From Jiangella mangrovi (lineage in GTDB: Bacteria; Actinomycetota; Actinomycetes; Jiangellales; Jiangellaceae): a stretch of 64,000 bases of DNA. The DNA is taken from NCBI RefSeq assembly GCF_014204975.1, contig NZ_JACHMM010000001.1:4836001-4900000 (forward strand), written 5' to 3'. This document shows positions 18,554 to 27,416 of the stretch, piece by piece. The notes under the pieces were generated by a model, which was given only the letters and a program-made list of their open reading frames with translations, made no database searches and had not been told where the DNA came from. The position numbers and the translations under genes are program-made. The number at the start of each line of letters is the position of its first letter. Position 1 is the stretch's first letter.

Positions 18554-19096
18554 TCACAGGGACGTCGGTCGGTCCTGGGCGCCGAAGCGTGTCGTCAGGT
18601 CGCCGAGCAGCGTCTTGAGCAGCTCCGCCAGCGCAGCCCGCTGCGCGTCGTCGAGGCCGTCGAGCAGCGTCTCCTCGTGCCGCAGCAGGTCGGCGACGAC
18701 GCGCTCGTTGAGCTCGCGCCCCTCGTCGGTCAGCGCGACGACGACGGAGCGGCCGTCGGCGGCCGAGCGCTCGCGCCGCACCAGCCCGGCGGCCTCGGCG
18801 CGCGCGATGCGCTGCGACACCGCGCCGGCCGTGACGAAGCTGCGCTCGGCGATCTGGCTCGGCGTCAGCCGGTACGGCGGCGCGCTGCGACGCAGGGTGC
18901 TGAGCAGATCGAGCGTCGGGTTGTCGATGCCGAGCCGCTCCAGCGTGCGGCGGCGGTCGTCGGCGAGCAGCTGGCCCAGCCGCCAGACGCGCGTGATGAC
19001 GCCGATGGAGCCGACGGGGACGCCCGGCAGCTCGCGCCGCCAGGCCGCCTGGATGCGGTCGGCACCGTCGTCTCGCGGTTCGGGGTAGGCTGTCAT
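18554..19096 (-). CDS. MarR family transcriptional regulator
   Basis: Winged-helix regulator, 180 aa. The recognition region reads LTPSQIAERSFVTAGAVSQRIARAE followed by a wing with DGRSVVVALTDEGRE. It is divergent from the SDR gene at 19130, and a perfect palindrome (19106-19119) lies between the two starts. The ATG at 19096 is only 9 nt from the palindrome, so the site almost certainly overlaps its own promoter. Likely represses itself and the dehydrogenase. Confidence 0.9.
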   Translation of the reverse strand: MTAYPEPRDDGADRIQAAWRRELPGVPVGSIGVITRVWRLGQLLADDRRRTLERLGIDNPTLDLLSTLRRSAPPYRLTPSQIAERSFVTAGAVSQRIARAEAAGLVRRERSAADGRSVVVALTDEGRELNERVVADLLRHEETLLDGLDDAQRAALAELLKTLLGDLTTRFGAQDRPTSL

Positions 19097-19105
19097 CACC
19101 AGATA

Positions 19106-19119
19106 CTTTAGCACTAAAG
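19106..19119. promoter_or_regulatory. Candidate MarR operator between marR and SDR genes
   Basis: Perfect palindrome CTTTAG-CA-CTAAAG. It sits 10 nt before the MarR ATG and 11 nt before the SDR ATG (19130), and its right arm merges with the SDR ribosome-binding site AAAGGAG (19116-19122). On the minus strand TAAAGT within it can serve as a -10 box. Binding here would block both genes. Confidence 0.65.
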
Positions 19120-19129
19120 GAGTTTGCGC

Positions 19130-19864
19130 ATGAGTGCACGCACGATCGTCGTCACCGGCGGCGGGACCGGCATCGGGCGGGCGGTGGCCGCGGGCTTCGC
19201 GGCCGCCGGCGACACCGTCGTCGTCACCGGGCGGCGGCGGTCGAAGCTGGACGAGGTGGTCGAGGAGCTGGGTCCGAAGGTCAGCGCCGTCGACTTCGAC
19301 GCGTCCGACCCGGCCGCCGTCACCGAGGCGCTGGACCGGATGCCGGCGACGGTGGACGTCCTGGTCAACACGGCCGGCGGCAACACCGCCTTCGGCCGGC
19401 CCGCGCCGGCGCCCGGCGACCTCGCCGCCGTGGCGGCGGCATGGCGCGAGAACTTCGACGCCAACGTCCTGACCGCGGTGCTCATGACGACGGCGCTGCT
19501 GCCGCGGATGCCGTCGGGCGGCCGGATCGTCACGATCAGCTCGATCGCGGCCAAGCGGGGCGGCGGCAGCTACGGCGCGGCCAAGGGCGCCGTCGAGTCG
19601 TGGACGGCGTCGCTCGCCGCCGACCTCGGCCCGCGCGGCATCACCACGAACCTCGTCGCCCCGGGGCTGACCGCCGGCACCGAGTTCTTCCAGGGCCGGC
19701 TCACGGACGAGCGGCGGCTGAAGAACATCGGCGAGACGATGAACGGCCGCGCCGGCACCGTCGACGACGTCGCGGCCGCCGTCCACTACCTGGCCTCGCC
19801 CGCCGCCGGCCACGTCACCGGCCAGGTCCTCCACGTCAACGGCGGCGCGTACCTGGGGAGGTGA
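19130..19864 (+). CDS. SDR family NAD(P)-dependent oxidoreductase
   Basis: Short-chain dehydrogenase, 244 aa. The cofactor loop is TGGGTGIG near the N terminus, the structural motif appears as NTAG rather than NAAG, and the catalytic Ser and Tyr-x3-Lys are in SSIAAKRGGG and SYGAAK. The ATG at 19130 has AAAGGAG 7 nt upstream. The RR after the second strand (VVTGRRRSK) favours NADPH. The substrate is unknown; control by the divergent MarR regulator is likely. Confidence 0.9.
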   Translation: MSARTIVVTGGGTGIGRAVAAGFAAAGDTVVVTGRRRSKLDEVVEELGPKVSAVDFDASDPAAVTEALDRMPATVDVLVNTAGGNTAFGRPAPAPGDLAAVAAAWRENFDANVLTAVLMTTALLPRMPSGGRIVTISSIAAKRGGGSYGAAKGAVESWTASLAADLGPRGITTNLVAPGLTAGTEFFQGRLTDERRLKNIGETMNGRAGTVDDVAAAVHYLASPAAGHVTGQVLHVNGGAYLGR

Positions 19865-19914
19865 GTCCGCCGGCCGGCACCGCCGGCGGCGACCCCAACG
19901 ACGCCGCCGGCCGT

Positions 19915-19975
19915 GTTGATCATGGAGAAAGATGGCTTCCCGCGCGCTGACGGCCCGACCTTCTCCATGATCAAC
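19915..19975. repeat. Intergenic hairpin repeat, TGATCATG family (GTTGATCATGGAGAA type)
   Basis: Perfect 15-bp arms GTTGATCATGGAGAA (19915-19929) and TTCTCCATGATCAAC (19961-19975) around a 31-nt loop, between the convergent SDR and DivIVA/VOC genes. The element at 48630-48698 has the same arms and exactly the same loop length. It may act as a two-way terminator, but the conserved sequence suggests a repeated element rather than just a stem. Confidence 0.7.
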
Positions 19976-20032
19976 GGGCGGCGCGCGCGACGGATCGGGC
20001 CGGCGGCACCCGCCGCGGGCCCGCCACGTCCG

Positions 20033-21136
20033 TCAGGGGGCGACGACCTCGACTTCGTAGCCGTCGTCGTTCTCCATGTAGGCCGCGTAGTGGTGCGGGC
20101 CGCCGGCGTGCGGGTGGCGGTCGGCGAACATGAGGTGCCAGCCGTACGCCGGCGCCTCGGAGACGATGCGGTCGACCATCCACTGCTCCGGCACGGCCAG
20201 CGCGAGGTGGTTGAGGCCCGGCGCCTTGCGGTCGTACGCGACCCAGCTGAGGTCGGGCGAGCACTCGATGACGACGTACGGGCCGCCGCCGGGCGCCTGC
20301 CAGGACCGGCCGTTCTCCCAGGCCTGGAAGAGCGTCCAGCCGAGGCGCTCGAACAGCCAGCCGAACGAGCGGGTGGCGGAGTCGAGGTCGCGGACCCAGA
20401 TCTCGATGTGGTGCAGGCCGGTCGACGGCGTGGACGACGGCGCCAGCGAGGCGTCCTCGACGGGCTGCTCGGGCGCCCGCTGGTACTGCTCCTGCGGCGG
20501 CGGCGCGGCCGGCGCCGTGGGCTGCACGTAGCCGGGGTCGAGCGCGCGCAGGACGGGGTCGAGCTCGTTGACCGCGGAGTCGGTGAGCGGGTCGTACGCC
20601 TGGGTGTCGTACTGGCTGGTGCCGTGCGACGTCCCGTGGGGGGTGTCGTAGTAGGCGGCCGGGTAGGACGGGTTCGACGGCGGCCCGGACGGCTGGCCGT
20701 AGCCCGTGGCGGCCGGCGGCGGCATGACCGGCGGCGCGGCGGGCGGCGGGGCCTGCACCGGCGGCGCGACCGGCGCGGCGCCCATGGGCGGGCCGACCGG
20801 CGGGATGCCCTGCGCGTAGGCGTTGGCCGGCACCTGCTGGTGCTGCTGCGCCTGCTGGTGCGACGGCGCCTGCTGCTGCGCGGCGGCCTTGCGGCGGGTC
20901 CGCAGCTCCGACGCGGCGGCGTCGAGCCAGTCGTCGACGTCGTCCATGACGTAGCCCTCGCGCATGCGGACGACCTTGAACTCCTCGGCCTCGATCTGCT
21001 CGGGCGTGATGCCACGCCCCGAGGACCGGCCATCCAGAGCATCGATCACCACGTCGACGAAGTCGTCGACGGCATCCAGGTCATAGCCCTCACGCATACG
21101 AGTGGTGCGGAACTCAGGCTCGCGACTGACGGCCAC
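20033..21136 (-). CDS. DivIVA-repeat protein fused to a glyoxalase/VOC domain
   Basis: A 367-aa protein with an unusual layout. Residues 1-80 hold two DivIVA-type repeats, RMREGYDLDAVDDFVD and RMREGYVMDDVDDWLD, each like the membrane-curvature-sensing N-terminal motif of DivIVA. A Gln/Pro/Ala-rich disordered linker follows (about 85-235). The C-terminal 130 residues are a VOC domain with the four candidate metal ligands: HHIEIWV, YVVIE, NHLALAV and YEVEVV. GTG at 21136 is preceded by GGAGGAGAG. It could place a small-molecule sensor or enzyme at the pole or septum; no function is known to me. Confidence 0.85.
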   Translation of the reverse strand: MAVSREPEFRTTRMREGYDLDAVDDFVDVVIDALDGRSSGRGITPEQIEAEEFKVVRMREGYVMDDVDDWLDAAASELRTRRKAAAQQQAPSHQQAQQHQQVPANAYAQGIPPVGPPMGAAPVAPPVQAPPPAAPPVMPPPAATGYGQPSGPPSNPSYPAAYYDTPHGTSHGTSQYDTQAYDPLTDSAVNELDPVLRALDPGYVQPTAPAAPPPQEQYQRAPEQPVEDASLAPSSTPSTGLHHIEIWVRDLDSATRSFGWLFERLGWTLFQAWENGRSWQAPGGGPYVVIECSPDLSWVAYDRKAPGLNHLALAVPEQWMVDRIVSEAPAYGWHLMFADRHPHAGGPHHYAAYMENDDGYEVEVVAP

Positions 21137-21170
21137 CAGGTGTCACTCTCCTCCCGAACACAGAACGGCC

Positions 21171-21225
21171 GGCTTCGGGCGATTCCCCGGGCCGCGAGTC
21201 CAGCCAGCTCGCAGCCCGCGAAGCC
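21171..21225. terminator. Hairpin downstream of rlmN
   Basis: Nested inverted repeat: outer arms GGCTTCG (21171-21177) / CGAAGCC (21219-21225), inner arms GGGCCGCGAG (21189-21198) / CTCGCAGCCC (21208-21217, one mismatch). It lies 40 nt past the rlmN stop and before the DivIVA/VOC start, so it probably ends the rlmN transcript. Confidence 0.45.
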
Positions 21226-21264
21226 GATATCCCCCGAGACCGGCCGAGCCAAGCGCAATGCATA

Positions 21265-22398
21265 CTAATCACCAACGGTAGCCAACTGACCACACGCCCC
21301 GTCGATATCGCTTCCGCGGGTGTCCCGGATGGTCACCGGAATGCCCCTGTCCTCCAGCGCGGCGACGAACGCCGCCTCGTCCTCGGGGCGCGAGGCCGTC
21401 CACTTCGAGCCGGGCGTGGGGTTGAGCGGGATCGGGTTGACGTGCACCCAGCCCCGGCCGCGCTCGTTGAGCAGCTTGCCGAGCAGGTCGCCGCGCCACG
21501 CGTGGTCGTTGATCTCGCGGATCAGCGCGTACTCGATGGACACCCGGCGGCCGGTCTTCTCGAAGTAGGCCCGAGCGGCGTCGAGCGCCTCGCCGACCTT
21601 CCAGCGGGTGTTGACCGGCACCAGCTCGTCGCGCAGCTCGTCGTCGGGCGCGTGCAGCGACAGCGCCAGCCGGACGCCGAGGTCCTCGGCGGCCAGCTTG
21701 TCGATGGCCGGCACCAGGCCGACGGTGGACACCGTCACGCCGCGCCGGCCGATGCCGAGGCCCGACGGGGCGGGGTCGGTCATGCGGCGCACGGCGGTGA
21801 CGACGGCCTTGTAGTTGGCCAGCGGCTCGCCCATGCCCATGAAGACGACGTTGGTGACCCGTCCGGTTCCGCCGGGGATCTCGCCGTCGGCCAGCATGCG
21901 CTCGGCGGCGACGACCTGCTCGATGATCTCGGCCGCGGACATGTTGCGGGTGAGGCCCTGCTGACCGGTGGCGCAGAACGGGCAGTTCATGCCGCAGCCG
22001 GCCTGGCTCGACACGCACAGCGTGACCCGCGGGCGGTCGCCGGTGTAACGCATGAGCACGCTCTCGACCAGGGCGCCGTCGAACAGCCGCCACAGCGTCT
22101 TGCGCGTGGTGCCGCCGTCGGTCTCGAGGTGTTTCACCGCCGTCGTGAGGGTGGGCAGCATGGTGGCCGCCAGCGTGTCGCGTACGGACGCCGGCACGTC
22201 GGTCATCTGCGCGGGGTCGTTGACGTAGCGCGCGAAGTAGTGCCGGGAGAGCTGGTCGGCCCGGAACGGCTTCTCGCCGAGCTCGGCCACCGCCTGTCGG
22301 CGAGCGTCGACGTCGAGGTCGGCGAGGTGGCGGGGCGGCTTGCCACGTCGGGCGGGAACGAGCGTGAGCTCACCGGGTCTGGGCATGATGGCGACCAT
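21265..22398 (-). CDS. rlmN: 23S rRNA (adenine-2503-C2) methyltransferase
   Basis: Radical-SAM enzyme, 377 aa, that methylates A2503 of 23S rRNA and A37 of some tRNAs. The cluster ligands are C135, C139 and C142 (CGMNCPFC), and the methyl-carrying Cys is C369 (DGACGQ). The two-residue marker GMGEPL and the SAM-binding strands are typical. I kept the ATG at 22398; the ATG at 22386 is nearly as good. It lies at the end of the rpsB-to-rlmN block. Confidence 0.95.
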   Translation of the reverse strand: MVAIMPRPGELTLVPARRGKPPRHLADLDVDARRQAVAELGEKPFRADQLSRHYFARYVNDPAQMTDVPASVRDTLAATMLPTLTTAVKHLETDGGTTRKTLWRLFDGALVESVLMRYTGDRPRVTLCVSSQAGCGMNCPFCATGQQGLTRNMSAAEIIEQVVAAERMLADGEIPGGTGRVTNVVFMGMGEPLANYKAVVTAVRRMTDPAPSGLGIGRRGVTVSTVGLVPAIDKLAAEDLGVRLALSLHAPDDELRDELVPVNTRWKVGEALDAARAYFEKTGRRVSIEYALIREINDHAWRGDLLGKLLNERGRGWVHVNPIPLNPTPGSKWTASRPEDEAAFVAALEDRGIPVTIRDTRGSDIDGACGQLATVGD

Positions 22399-22485
22399 TG
22401 TCCCACGTTCGGCGCGCTGATGACGTATGTCGAGGTCGAGGGGGCCGATCGGCCGGTCACCCCGCGTCTGAACGCCCCAGCCCCG

Positions 22486-23337
22486 CTAGGTGACGATGTA
22501 CTCGAGCACGAACCAGACCAGGGGCGCCGTCGGCAGCAGGGAGTCGAGGCGGTCCATGAGGCCGCCGTGACCGGGCAGCAGCTGGCTCATGTCCTTGATG
22601 CCGAGGTCGCGCTTGATCAGCGACTCGCCCAGGTCGCCCAGCGTGGCGCCGATGACGCCCGTCACGCCGAGGACCACGCCGGTCCACCAGGGCGCGTCGA
22701 ACGCGTACACCGCCACCGGGACGGCCACGCCGACGCCGAGGACCACCGAGCCGGCGAACCCCTCCCAGGACTTCTTCGGGCTGACGCTGGGCGCCATGGG
22801 ATGCCGGCCGGCCAGCACGCCGGCGAGCAGCCCGCCGGTGTCGGACGCGACCACCACGACCAGCAGCGCGAACACCCACCAGGCGCCGTCGTCGTGGCGC
22901 ACCATGAGCATGGCGAAGCCGGCCAGGAACGGCACGTAGACGCTGGTGAAGATGCCGGCCGACACGTCGCGCAGGTACCCGGGCCGGCTGTCGCCGAGCC
23001 GCCAAGCGCTGACGGCCGCCACCGTCAGGCCGAGGCCGACCATGAGCGGCGAGCCGCCGCCCAGATAGGCGCCCACCAGCATGAGGACGGTGCCGAGCAC
23101 GACCGGCACGACCGGGACCGCGACGGAGCGCGCGCCGAGCGCCGTCGCCAGCTCCCAGACCGCCACGACCATGACGATGACGACCAGGCCCACGAACGCC
23201 GGCTTGAACAGGAACAGGGTGCTGAGCACGATCGCGCCCAGCCCGAGCCCCACCAGGCTGGCCGCGCGCATGTCGCGGCCGGCCCGCCCGTGCCGGCGGG
23301 ACCGGCTGCCGGTCGAACCTGTCGCCCCGTCAGTCAT
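22486..23337 (-). CDS. cdsA: Phosphatidate cytidylyltransferase
   Basis: Integral membrane enzyme, 283 aa, making CDP-diacylglycerol from phosphatidate and CTP for phospholipid synthesis. The C-terminal CdsA signature is complete: SLIKRDLGIKDMSQLLPG then HGGLMDRLDS. About eight helices precede it; the first 25 residues are basic (RSRRHGRAGR). ATG at 23337 preferred over the GTG six bases upstream. Lies 22 nt after frr in the conserved block. Confidence 0.94.
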   Translation of the reverse strand: MTDGATGSTGSRSRRHGRAGRDMRAASLVGLGLGAIVLSTLFLFKPAFVGLVVIVMVVAVWELATALGARSVAVPVVPVVLGTVLMLVGAYLGGGSPLMVGLGLTVAAVSAWRLGDSRPGYLRDVSAGIFTSVYVPFLAGFAMLMVRHDDGAWWVFALLVVVVASDTGGLLAGVLAGRHPMAPSVSPKKSWEGFAGSVVLGVGVAVPVAVYAFDAPWWTGVVLGVTGVIGATLGDLGESLIKRDLGIKDMSQLLPGHGGLMDRLDSLLPTAPLVWFVLEYIVT

Positions 23338-23359
23338 CACCACGTGTCGTCGCCAGCCC

Positions 23360-23917
23360 TCAGACCTCGAGAAGCTCGGCTTCCTTGTGCTTGAGCAACT
23401 CGTCGATCTGCTCGACGTAGGTCTTCGTCACCGACTCGAGCTGCTTCTCGGCGCGGTTGACCTCGTCCTCGCCGGCCTCGCCGTCGCGGGCGAGCTTGTC
23501 CAGCGTCTCCTTGGCGTGACGGCGCACGCTGCGGATGGACACCTTCGCGCCCTCGGCCTTCTCGCGCGCCAGCTTGATGTACTCGCGGCGGCGCTCCTCG
23601 GTGAGCGTGGGGAGCACGACGCGCACGATGTTGCCGTCGTTGGTCGGGTTGACACCCAGGTCGGAGTCGCGGATGGCCCGCTCGATGGCCGCCAGCGAGC
23701 CCTTGTCATAGGGCTGGACGGTGATCATGCGGGCGTCGGCCACGTGGAACGACGCGAGCTGGCTGACCGGGGTCGGCGCACCGTAGTAGTCGACCACGAT
23801 CTTGTTGAACAGCGACGGATGGGCCCGGCCGGTGCGGATGGACGAGAAGTCCTCCTTGCCGACGGACACGGCCTTCTCCATCTTCTCCTCGGCCTCGAGG
23901 AGGGTCTCGTCGATCAC
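23360..23917 (-). CDS. frr: Ribosome recycling factor
   Basis: Releases ribosomes from mRNA after termination with EF-G; 185 aa, normal length. Hallmarks: [14 protein letters not shown] at the start, [15 protein letters not shown], and [20 protein letters not shown]. Of two adjacent GTG codons I chose 23917, which leaves AAGGAG 5 nt upstream and gives the family's usual beginning. It follows pyrH in the tsf-pyrH-frr group. Confidence 0.96.
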   Translation of the reverse strand: MIDETLLEAEEKMEKAVSVGKEDFSSIRTGRAHPSLFNKIVVDYYGAPTPVSQLASFHVADARMITVQPYDKGSLAAIERAIRDSDLGVNPTNDGNIVRVVLPTLTEERRREYIKLAREKAEGAKVSIRSVRRHAKETLDKLARDGEAGEDEVNRAEKQLESVTKTYVEQIDELLKHKEAELLEV

Positions 23918-23981
23918 CACTACTCCTTCGCTTGCTGTGTGGCGACGATCCTAGAGGACTGTGCAGGCGCTGCCGCCGCGT

Positions 23982-24785
23982 TCAGCCCTCGACGATCGTC
24001 TCGATGTTCGAGGCGACCAAGGTACCGATGCGCTCGCCGCGGATGGCACGCGCGATGCCGTTGGGCTCGCCGAGCCCGAACACGACGATCGGCAGCTGGT
24101 TGTCCATGCACAGACTGAAGGCGGCCGGGTCGGCGACGTTGAGCCGCTGCCGCAGCACGTCGGCGTAGGTGATGCTGCTGTACTTGCGCGCCGTCGGGTC
24201 CTTGCGGGGGTCGGCCTCGTAGACGCCGTCGACCCCGTTCTTGCCCATGAGCAGGCGGTCGCAGCCGATCTCGAGCGCGCGCTGGGCGGCGACGGTGTCC
24301 GTCGTGAAGTACGGCATGCCGGCGCCGGCGCCGAAGATGACGACGCGGCCCTTCTCGAGGTGCCGGGCGGCGCGGCGCGGGATGTACGGCTCGGCGACCT
24401 GCCCCATGGTGATGGCGGTCTGCACCCGGGTGTCGACGTCGAGGTGCTCGAGGAAGTCCTGCAGCGCCAGGCAGTTCATGACCGTGCCCAGCATGCCCAT
24501 GTAGTCGCCGCGGGCGCGGTCCATGCCGTGGTGCTGCAGCTCCGCGCCGCGGAAGAAGTTGCCGCCGCCGACGACGACGGCGACCTGGACGCCGTCCTTG
24601 ACGACGACCTCGGCGATCTGGCTCGCGATGCCCTTGACGACCTCGGGGTCGACGCCGACCGCGCCGCCGCCGAACACCTCGCCCGAGAGCTTCAGCAGCA
24701 CCCGGACGGGCCGCCCAGGAGCGGCGTCGACGGCGTCGGGGACGGCCGAGGCCGGCACCGCTCCGGTTCCATTGGTCTCCGTCAC
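23982..24785 (-). CDS. pyrH: UMP kinase
   Basis: Phosphorylates UMP to UDP; 267 aa with an amino-acid-kinase fold. Visible blocks: [41 protein letters not shown] and [19 protein letters not shown]. The first 25 residues are a low-complexity extension typical of actinobacterial members. GTG at 24785 has GGAGG 8 nt upstream. Follows tsf with a 64-nt gap. Confidence 0.95.
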   Translation of the reverse strand: MTETNGTGAVPASAVPDAVDAAPGRPVRVLLKLSGEVFGGGAVGVDPEVVKGIASQIAEVVVKDGVQVAVVVGGGNFFRGAELQHHGMDRARGDYMGMLGTVMNCLALQDFLEHLDVDTRVQTAITMGQVAEPYIPRRAARHLEKGRVVIFGAGAGMPYFTTDTVAAQRALEIGCDRLLMGKNGVDGVYEADPRKDPTARKYSSITYADVLRQRLNVADPAAFSLCMDNQLPIVVFGLGEPNGIARAIRGERIGTLVASNIETIVEG

Positions 24786-24849
24786 GGTGCCGGCCTCCTG
24801 TGCGTCGAGATGTGCTGTCCTGGGCGTCGGTGGGGTACGACCGGCCCGG

Positions 24850-25674
24850 TCAGGCCTCGAGGCGGACGATCCGCTGGACCGTCACACCGGCGTCGGCGAG
24901 CACGGCGCCGACGGACTTCTTCGACTCCTTGACCGACGGCTGGTCGACCAGCACGGTCTCCTTGAAGAAGCCGTTGACGCGGCCCTCGACGATCTTCGGC
25001 AGGGCGCCCTCGGGCTTGCCCTCCTCGCGGGCCGTGGCCTCGGCGATGCGCCGCTCGTTCTCGACGACGTCCGCGGGGACCTCGTCGCGGGTGGCGTAGG
25101 TGGCCTTCAGCGCGACGACCTGCATGGCGGCGTCGCGGGCGGCCTGCTGGGCGCCCTCGGAGCCGTTGGAGGTGTACACGACGTACGAGCCCACCTGGTA
25201 CGGCAGGTCGGCGGCGCGACGGTGCAGGTAGGTGGCGAACTCGCCGTCGACGACGGCGACCCCGCCGATCTCGATCTTCTCGCCCATGACCGCGGCGGCG
25301 GAGTCGAGGGCCTCGCTGACCTTGCGGCCGTCGGCGAGCTGCGCGTTCAGCAGCGCGTCGACGTCGGCCGGCTTGGCCTCGGCGGCCGCGGCGACGATGT
25401 CGGCGGCCAGCTTCTGGAAGTCCTCGTTCTTGGCGACGAAGTCGGTCTCGCAGGCCAGCACGATCATGGCCGGGCCGTTGGCCGCGACCAGGCCGTTGGC
25501 CGTGGTGCGCTCGGCGGCGCGCTTGGCGGCCTTGGCCGCACCCTTGATGCGCAGTGCCTCGATGGCCTGGTCGAAGTCGCCGCCGGTCTCCTCCAGCGCC
25601 CTCTTCGCGTCCATCATGCCCGCACCGGTGGCATCGCGCAGCCGCTTGACGTCGGCCGCAGTGACGTTCGGCAT
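24850..25674 (-). CDS. tsf: Translation elongation factor Ts
   Basis: Nucleotide exchange factor for EF-Tu, 274 aa. The N-terminal UBA-like domain reads [21 protein letters not shown], and the EF-Tu contact motif is [14 protein letters not shown] at 25674 preferred over an upstream start two codons earlier. Downstream of rpsB, with a strong hairpin in the 83-nt gap between them. Confidence 0.96.
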   Translation of the reverse strand: MPNVTAADVKRLRDATGAGMMDAKRALEETGGDFDQAIEALRIKGAAKAAKRAAERTTANGLVAANGPAMIVLACETDFVAKNEDFQKLAADIVAAAAEAKPADVDALLNAQLADGRKVSEALDSAAAVMGEKIEIGGVAVVDGEFATYLHRRAADLPYQVGSYVVYTSNGSEGAQQAARDAAMQVVALKATYATRDEVPADVVENERRIAEATAREEGKPEGALPKIVEGRVNGFFKETVLVDQPSVKESKKSVGAVLADAGVTVQRIVRLEA

Positions 25675-25716
25675 CCTCACACTTCTCTCTGACTAGTTCG
25701 CTGGCGTGGTCTGGTG

Positions 25717-25747
25717 ACCGGCCCGGACGACGTCCGTCCGGGCCGGT
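25717..25747. terminator. Attenuator-like hairpin between rpsB and tsf
   Basis: Perfect 12-bp stem, ACCGGCCCGGAC (25717-25728) / GTCCGGGCCGGT (25736-25747), 7-nt loop, lying 11 nt past the rpsB stop. There is no U-tract. It may partly terminate transcription so that tsf is made in lower amount than S2, or protect the rpsB mRNA end. Confidence 0.55.
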
Positions 25748-25757
25748 GCTGGTCTCG

Positions 25758-26738
25758 TCAGGCCTGCTGGGCGGCAGGCTCGTCGACGGTCTCGGCCGGA
25801 GCCTCGGCGGCGTCGGCCGCGGGGGCCTCCTCGGTCGCCGGAGCCTCGGCCGCGGCGGCGTCGGCAGCAGGGGCCTCGGTGGTCTCGGCGACCGGGGCCT
25901 CGGCAGCAGCGTCGGCCGCGGGGGCCTCGGCCGGAGCGGCGTCGGGGGCCGTGGTGGCGTCGGACTGCTGCAGCAGCTCCTTCTCCCACTCGGCCAGCGG
26001 CTCGTCCGAAGCCAGCTCGGCGCCGTCGGAGACCTCGCCACGCTGACCCTGGCGGCCCAGCAGGCCGTCGGCCACGGAGTCGGCGACGACGCGGGTCAGC
26101 AGGCTGACCGCACGAATGGCGTCGTCGTTGCCCGGGATCGGGAAGTCGACCTCGTCGGGGTCGCAGTTGGTGTCGAGGATCGCGACGATCGGGATGCCGA
26201 GCTTGCGCGCCTCGTCGACGGCGAGGTGCTCCTTCTTGGTGTCGACGATCCACACCGCGCTGGGCACCTTGGCCATGTTGCGCACGCCGCCCAGGGTGCG
26301 CTCGAGCTTGTCCTTCTCACGCTTGCGCATGAGAAGCTCCTTCTTCGTCAGACCGGAGCCGGCGACGTCGTCGAAGTCGAGCTCCTCGAGCTCCTTGAGC
26401 CGCTGCAGCCGCTTGTTGACGGTCTGGAAGTTCGTCAGCATGCCGCCCAGCCACCGCTCGGTGACGTAGGGCATGTTGACGCGGGTGGCCTGCTCGCGCA
26501 CGGCCTCCTGGGCCTGCTTCTTCGTGCCGACGAAGAGCACCGTGCCACCGTGGGCGACGGTCTCCTTGACGAACTCGTAGGCGCGGTCGATGTAGGACAG
26601 CGACTGCTGCAGGTCGATGATGTAGATGCCGTTGCGCTCGGTGAAGATGAAGCGCTTCATCTTCGGGTTCCAGCGCCGGGTCTGGTGCCCGAAGTGGACA
26701 CCACTCTCGAGCAGCTGACGCATGGTGACGACGGCCAT
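25758..26738 (-). CDS. rpsB: 30S ribosomal protein S2
   Basis: Ribosomal protein S2, 326 aa. The core matches the family ([41 protein letters not shown]). ATG at 26738 follows GAGGGGACGAGG. After about residue 245 the protein continues into an Ala/Glu/Pro tail of some 70 residues made of [13 protein letters not shown] units. Actinobacterial S2 proteins often have such tails, but a similar one also occurs on S16 here. First gene of the tsf-pyrH-frr-cdsA block. Confidence 0.95.
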   Translation of the reverse strand: MAVVTMRQLLESGVHFGHQTRRWNPKMKRFIFTERNGIYIIDLQQSLSYIDRAYEFVKETVAHGGTVLFVGTKKQAQEAVREQATRVNMPYVTERWLGGMLTNFQTVNKRLQRLKELEELDFDDVAGSGLTKKELLMRKREKDKLERTLGGVRNMAKVPSAVWIVDTKKEHLAVDEARKLGIPIVAILDTNCDPDEVDFPIPGNDDAIRAVSLLTRVVADSVADGLLGRQGQRGEVSDGAELASDEPLAEWEKELLQQSDATTAPDAAPAEAPAADAAAEAPVAETTEAPAADAAAAEAPATEEAPAADAAEAPAETVDEPAAQQA

Positions 26739-26944
26739 GGCCTCGTCCCCTCCTCTCGCGCCGGCGCGAGACACTCGCATTCCGGCACGCTCGTTCCGGT
26801 TCATCGCGACGGTTGTCGGCCGCCGCGCCTGGTGCCCACCGGCCTACCGCCACCCGCCGCCCGCTGGTGCGGACGTCAGGACCGACGGCGTAGGACCGTG
26901 CTCAGGGCACGCGAATTTGACCCAGCAGAACTGGGCCGCTCACC

Positions 26945-26975
26945 AGTGTACCGGTCCCCGGCACCCCGGCTCCAA
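26945..26975 (-). promoter_or_regulatory. rpsB: Candidate rpsB promoter
   Basis: Minus strand: TTGGAG (26975-26970), 19-nt spacer, TACACT (26950-26945). The predicted transcript has a leader of about 200 nt before rpsB, enough for an S2-binding control structure. The long spacer makes this tentative. Confidence 0.35.
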
Positions 26976-27006
26976 CGGCCAGGAGTTTCGAACCACGACG
27001 ATCTAT

Positions 27007-27204
27007 GCCCGGAACAGCGGGCTTAAGACACGCTGCTGGCCGCGTGTCGCTGACCTCGCCGGCATCGCCCGGTCCAGCCTGCAGGCACTGGAAACCGGAC
27101 GTTCGTCGAGCCGGCTGCGTTCACTGCTCGGCGTCGCGGACGTCCTGGGCTGCAGGATCGTCCTGGTTCCACACGCCGCCGCCGGCGGTGGGAGTGCTTC
27201 GTGA
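27007..27204 (+). pseudogene. Remnant of an XRE-type helix-turn-helix gene
   Basis: An open frame ending in TGA at 27204 contains VADLAGIARSSLQALETGR followed by LRSLLGVADVLGCRIVLVP, a pattern typical of small actinobacterial HTH (HipB/XRE) proteins. No start codon lies in frame close enough, and the first helix is degraded (GLKTRCWPRVADLAG, three residues too many compared with the usual GLSQ-type helix). I read it as a broken gene. Confidence 0.45.
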
Positions 27205-27230
27205 GCCAGCTGTTCACCGCGGTGAGCACG

Positions 27231-27307
27231 ACGGTGTGAGTTCGGTGCGGCAACGGTGGGGCATCACTGTCGTCATCACGACAGTGATCACACATCGTTC
27301 CCGCAGC
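27231..27307. repeat. Short intergenic repeat with hairpin, copy 1
   Basis: Begins ACGGTGTGAG-T-TCGGT and ends CATCGTTC-C-CGCAGC. Inside is a perfect 11-bp hairpin ATCACTGTCGT / ACGACAGTGAT (27263-27288, 4-nt loop). A related copy with the same ends lies at 36647-36701. Confidence 0.5.
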
Positions 27308-27416
27308 GACTCCGCACCGTCCGCTCGGACGACGACCGCGTCACTCGCGGAACCGACATCCCACTGACCGCCCGGCGTTCACCGCGGGTTCACGGCGGTG
27401 CGATTGGCTGTCGGGC

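Larger units (their letters stand above)
26739..27416. other. Gene-poor interval upstream of rpsB with decayed sequence
   Basis: About 680 bp without an intact gene. The left part is the rpsB leader on the minus strand, including a small hairpin CCCAG-CAGAA-CTGGG (26921-26935) and a candidate promoter (26945-26975). The middle holds an HTH remnant (27007-27204), and the right part a short repeat with an 11-bp hairpin (27231-27307). The gene at 27417 then starts without its expected signal peptide, as if a deletion or rearrangement had joined these pieces. Confidence 0.5.

Noticed and set aside
27263-27288. 11-bp hairpin considered as a CRISPR repeat
   Set aside because: There is no regular array of repeats and spacers and no cas gene in the window.
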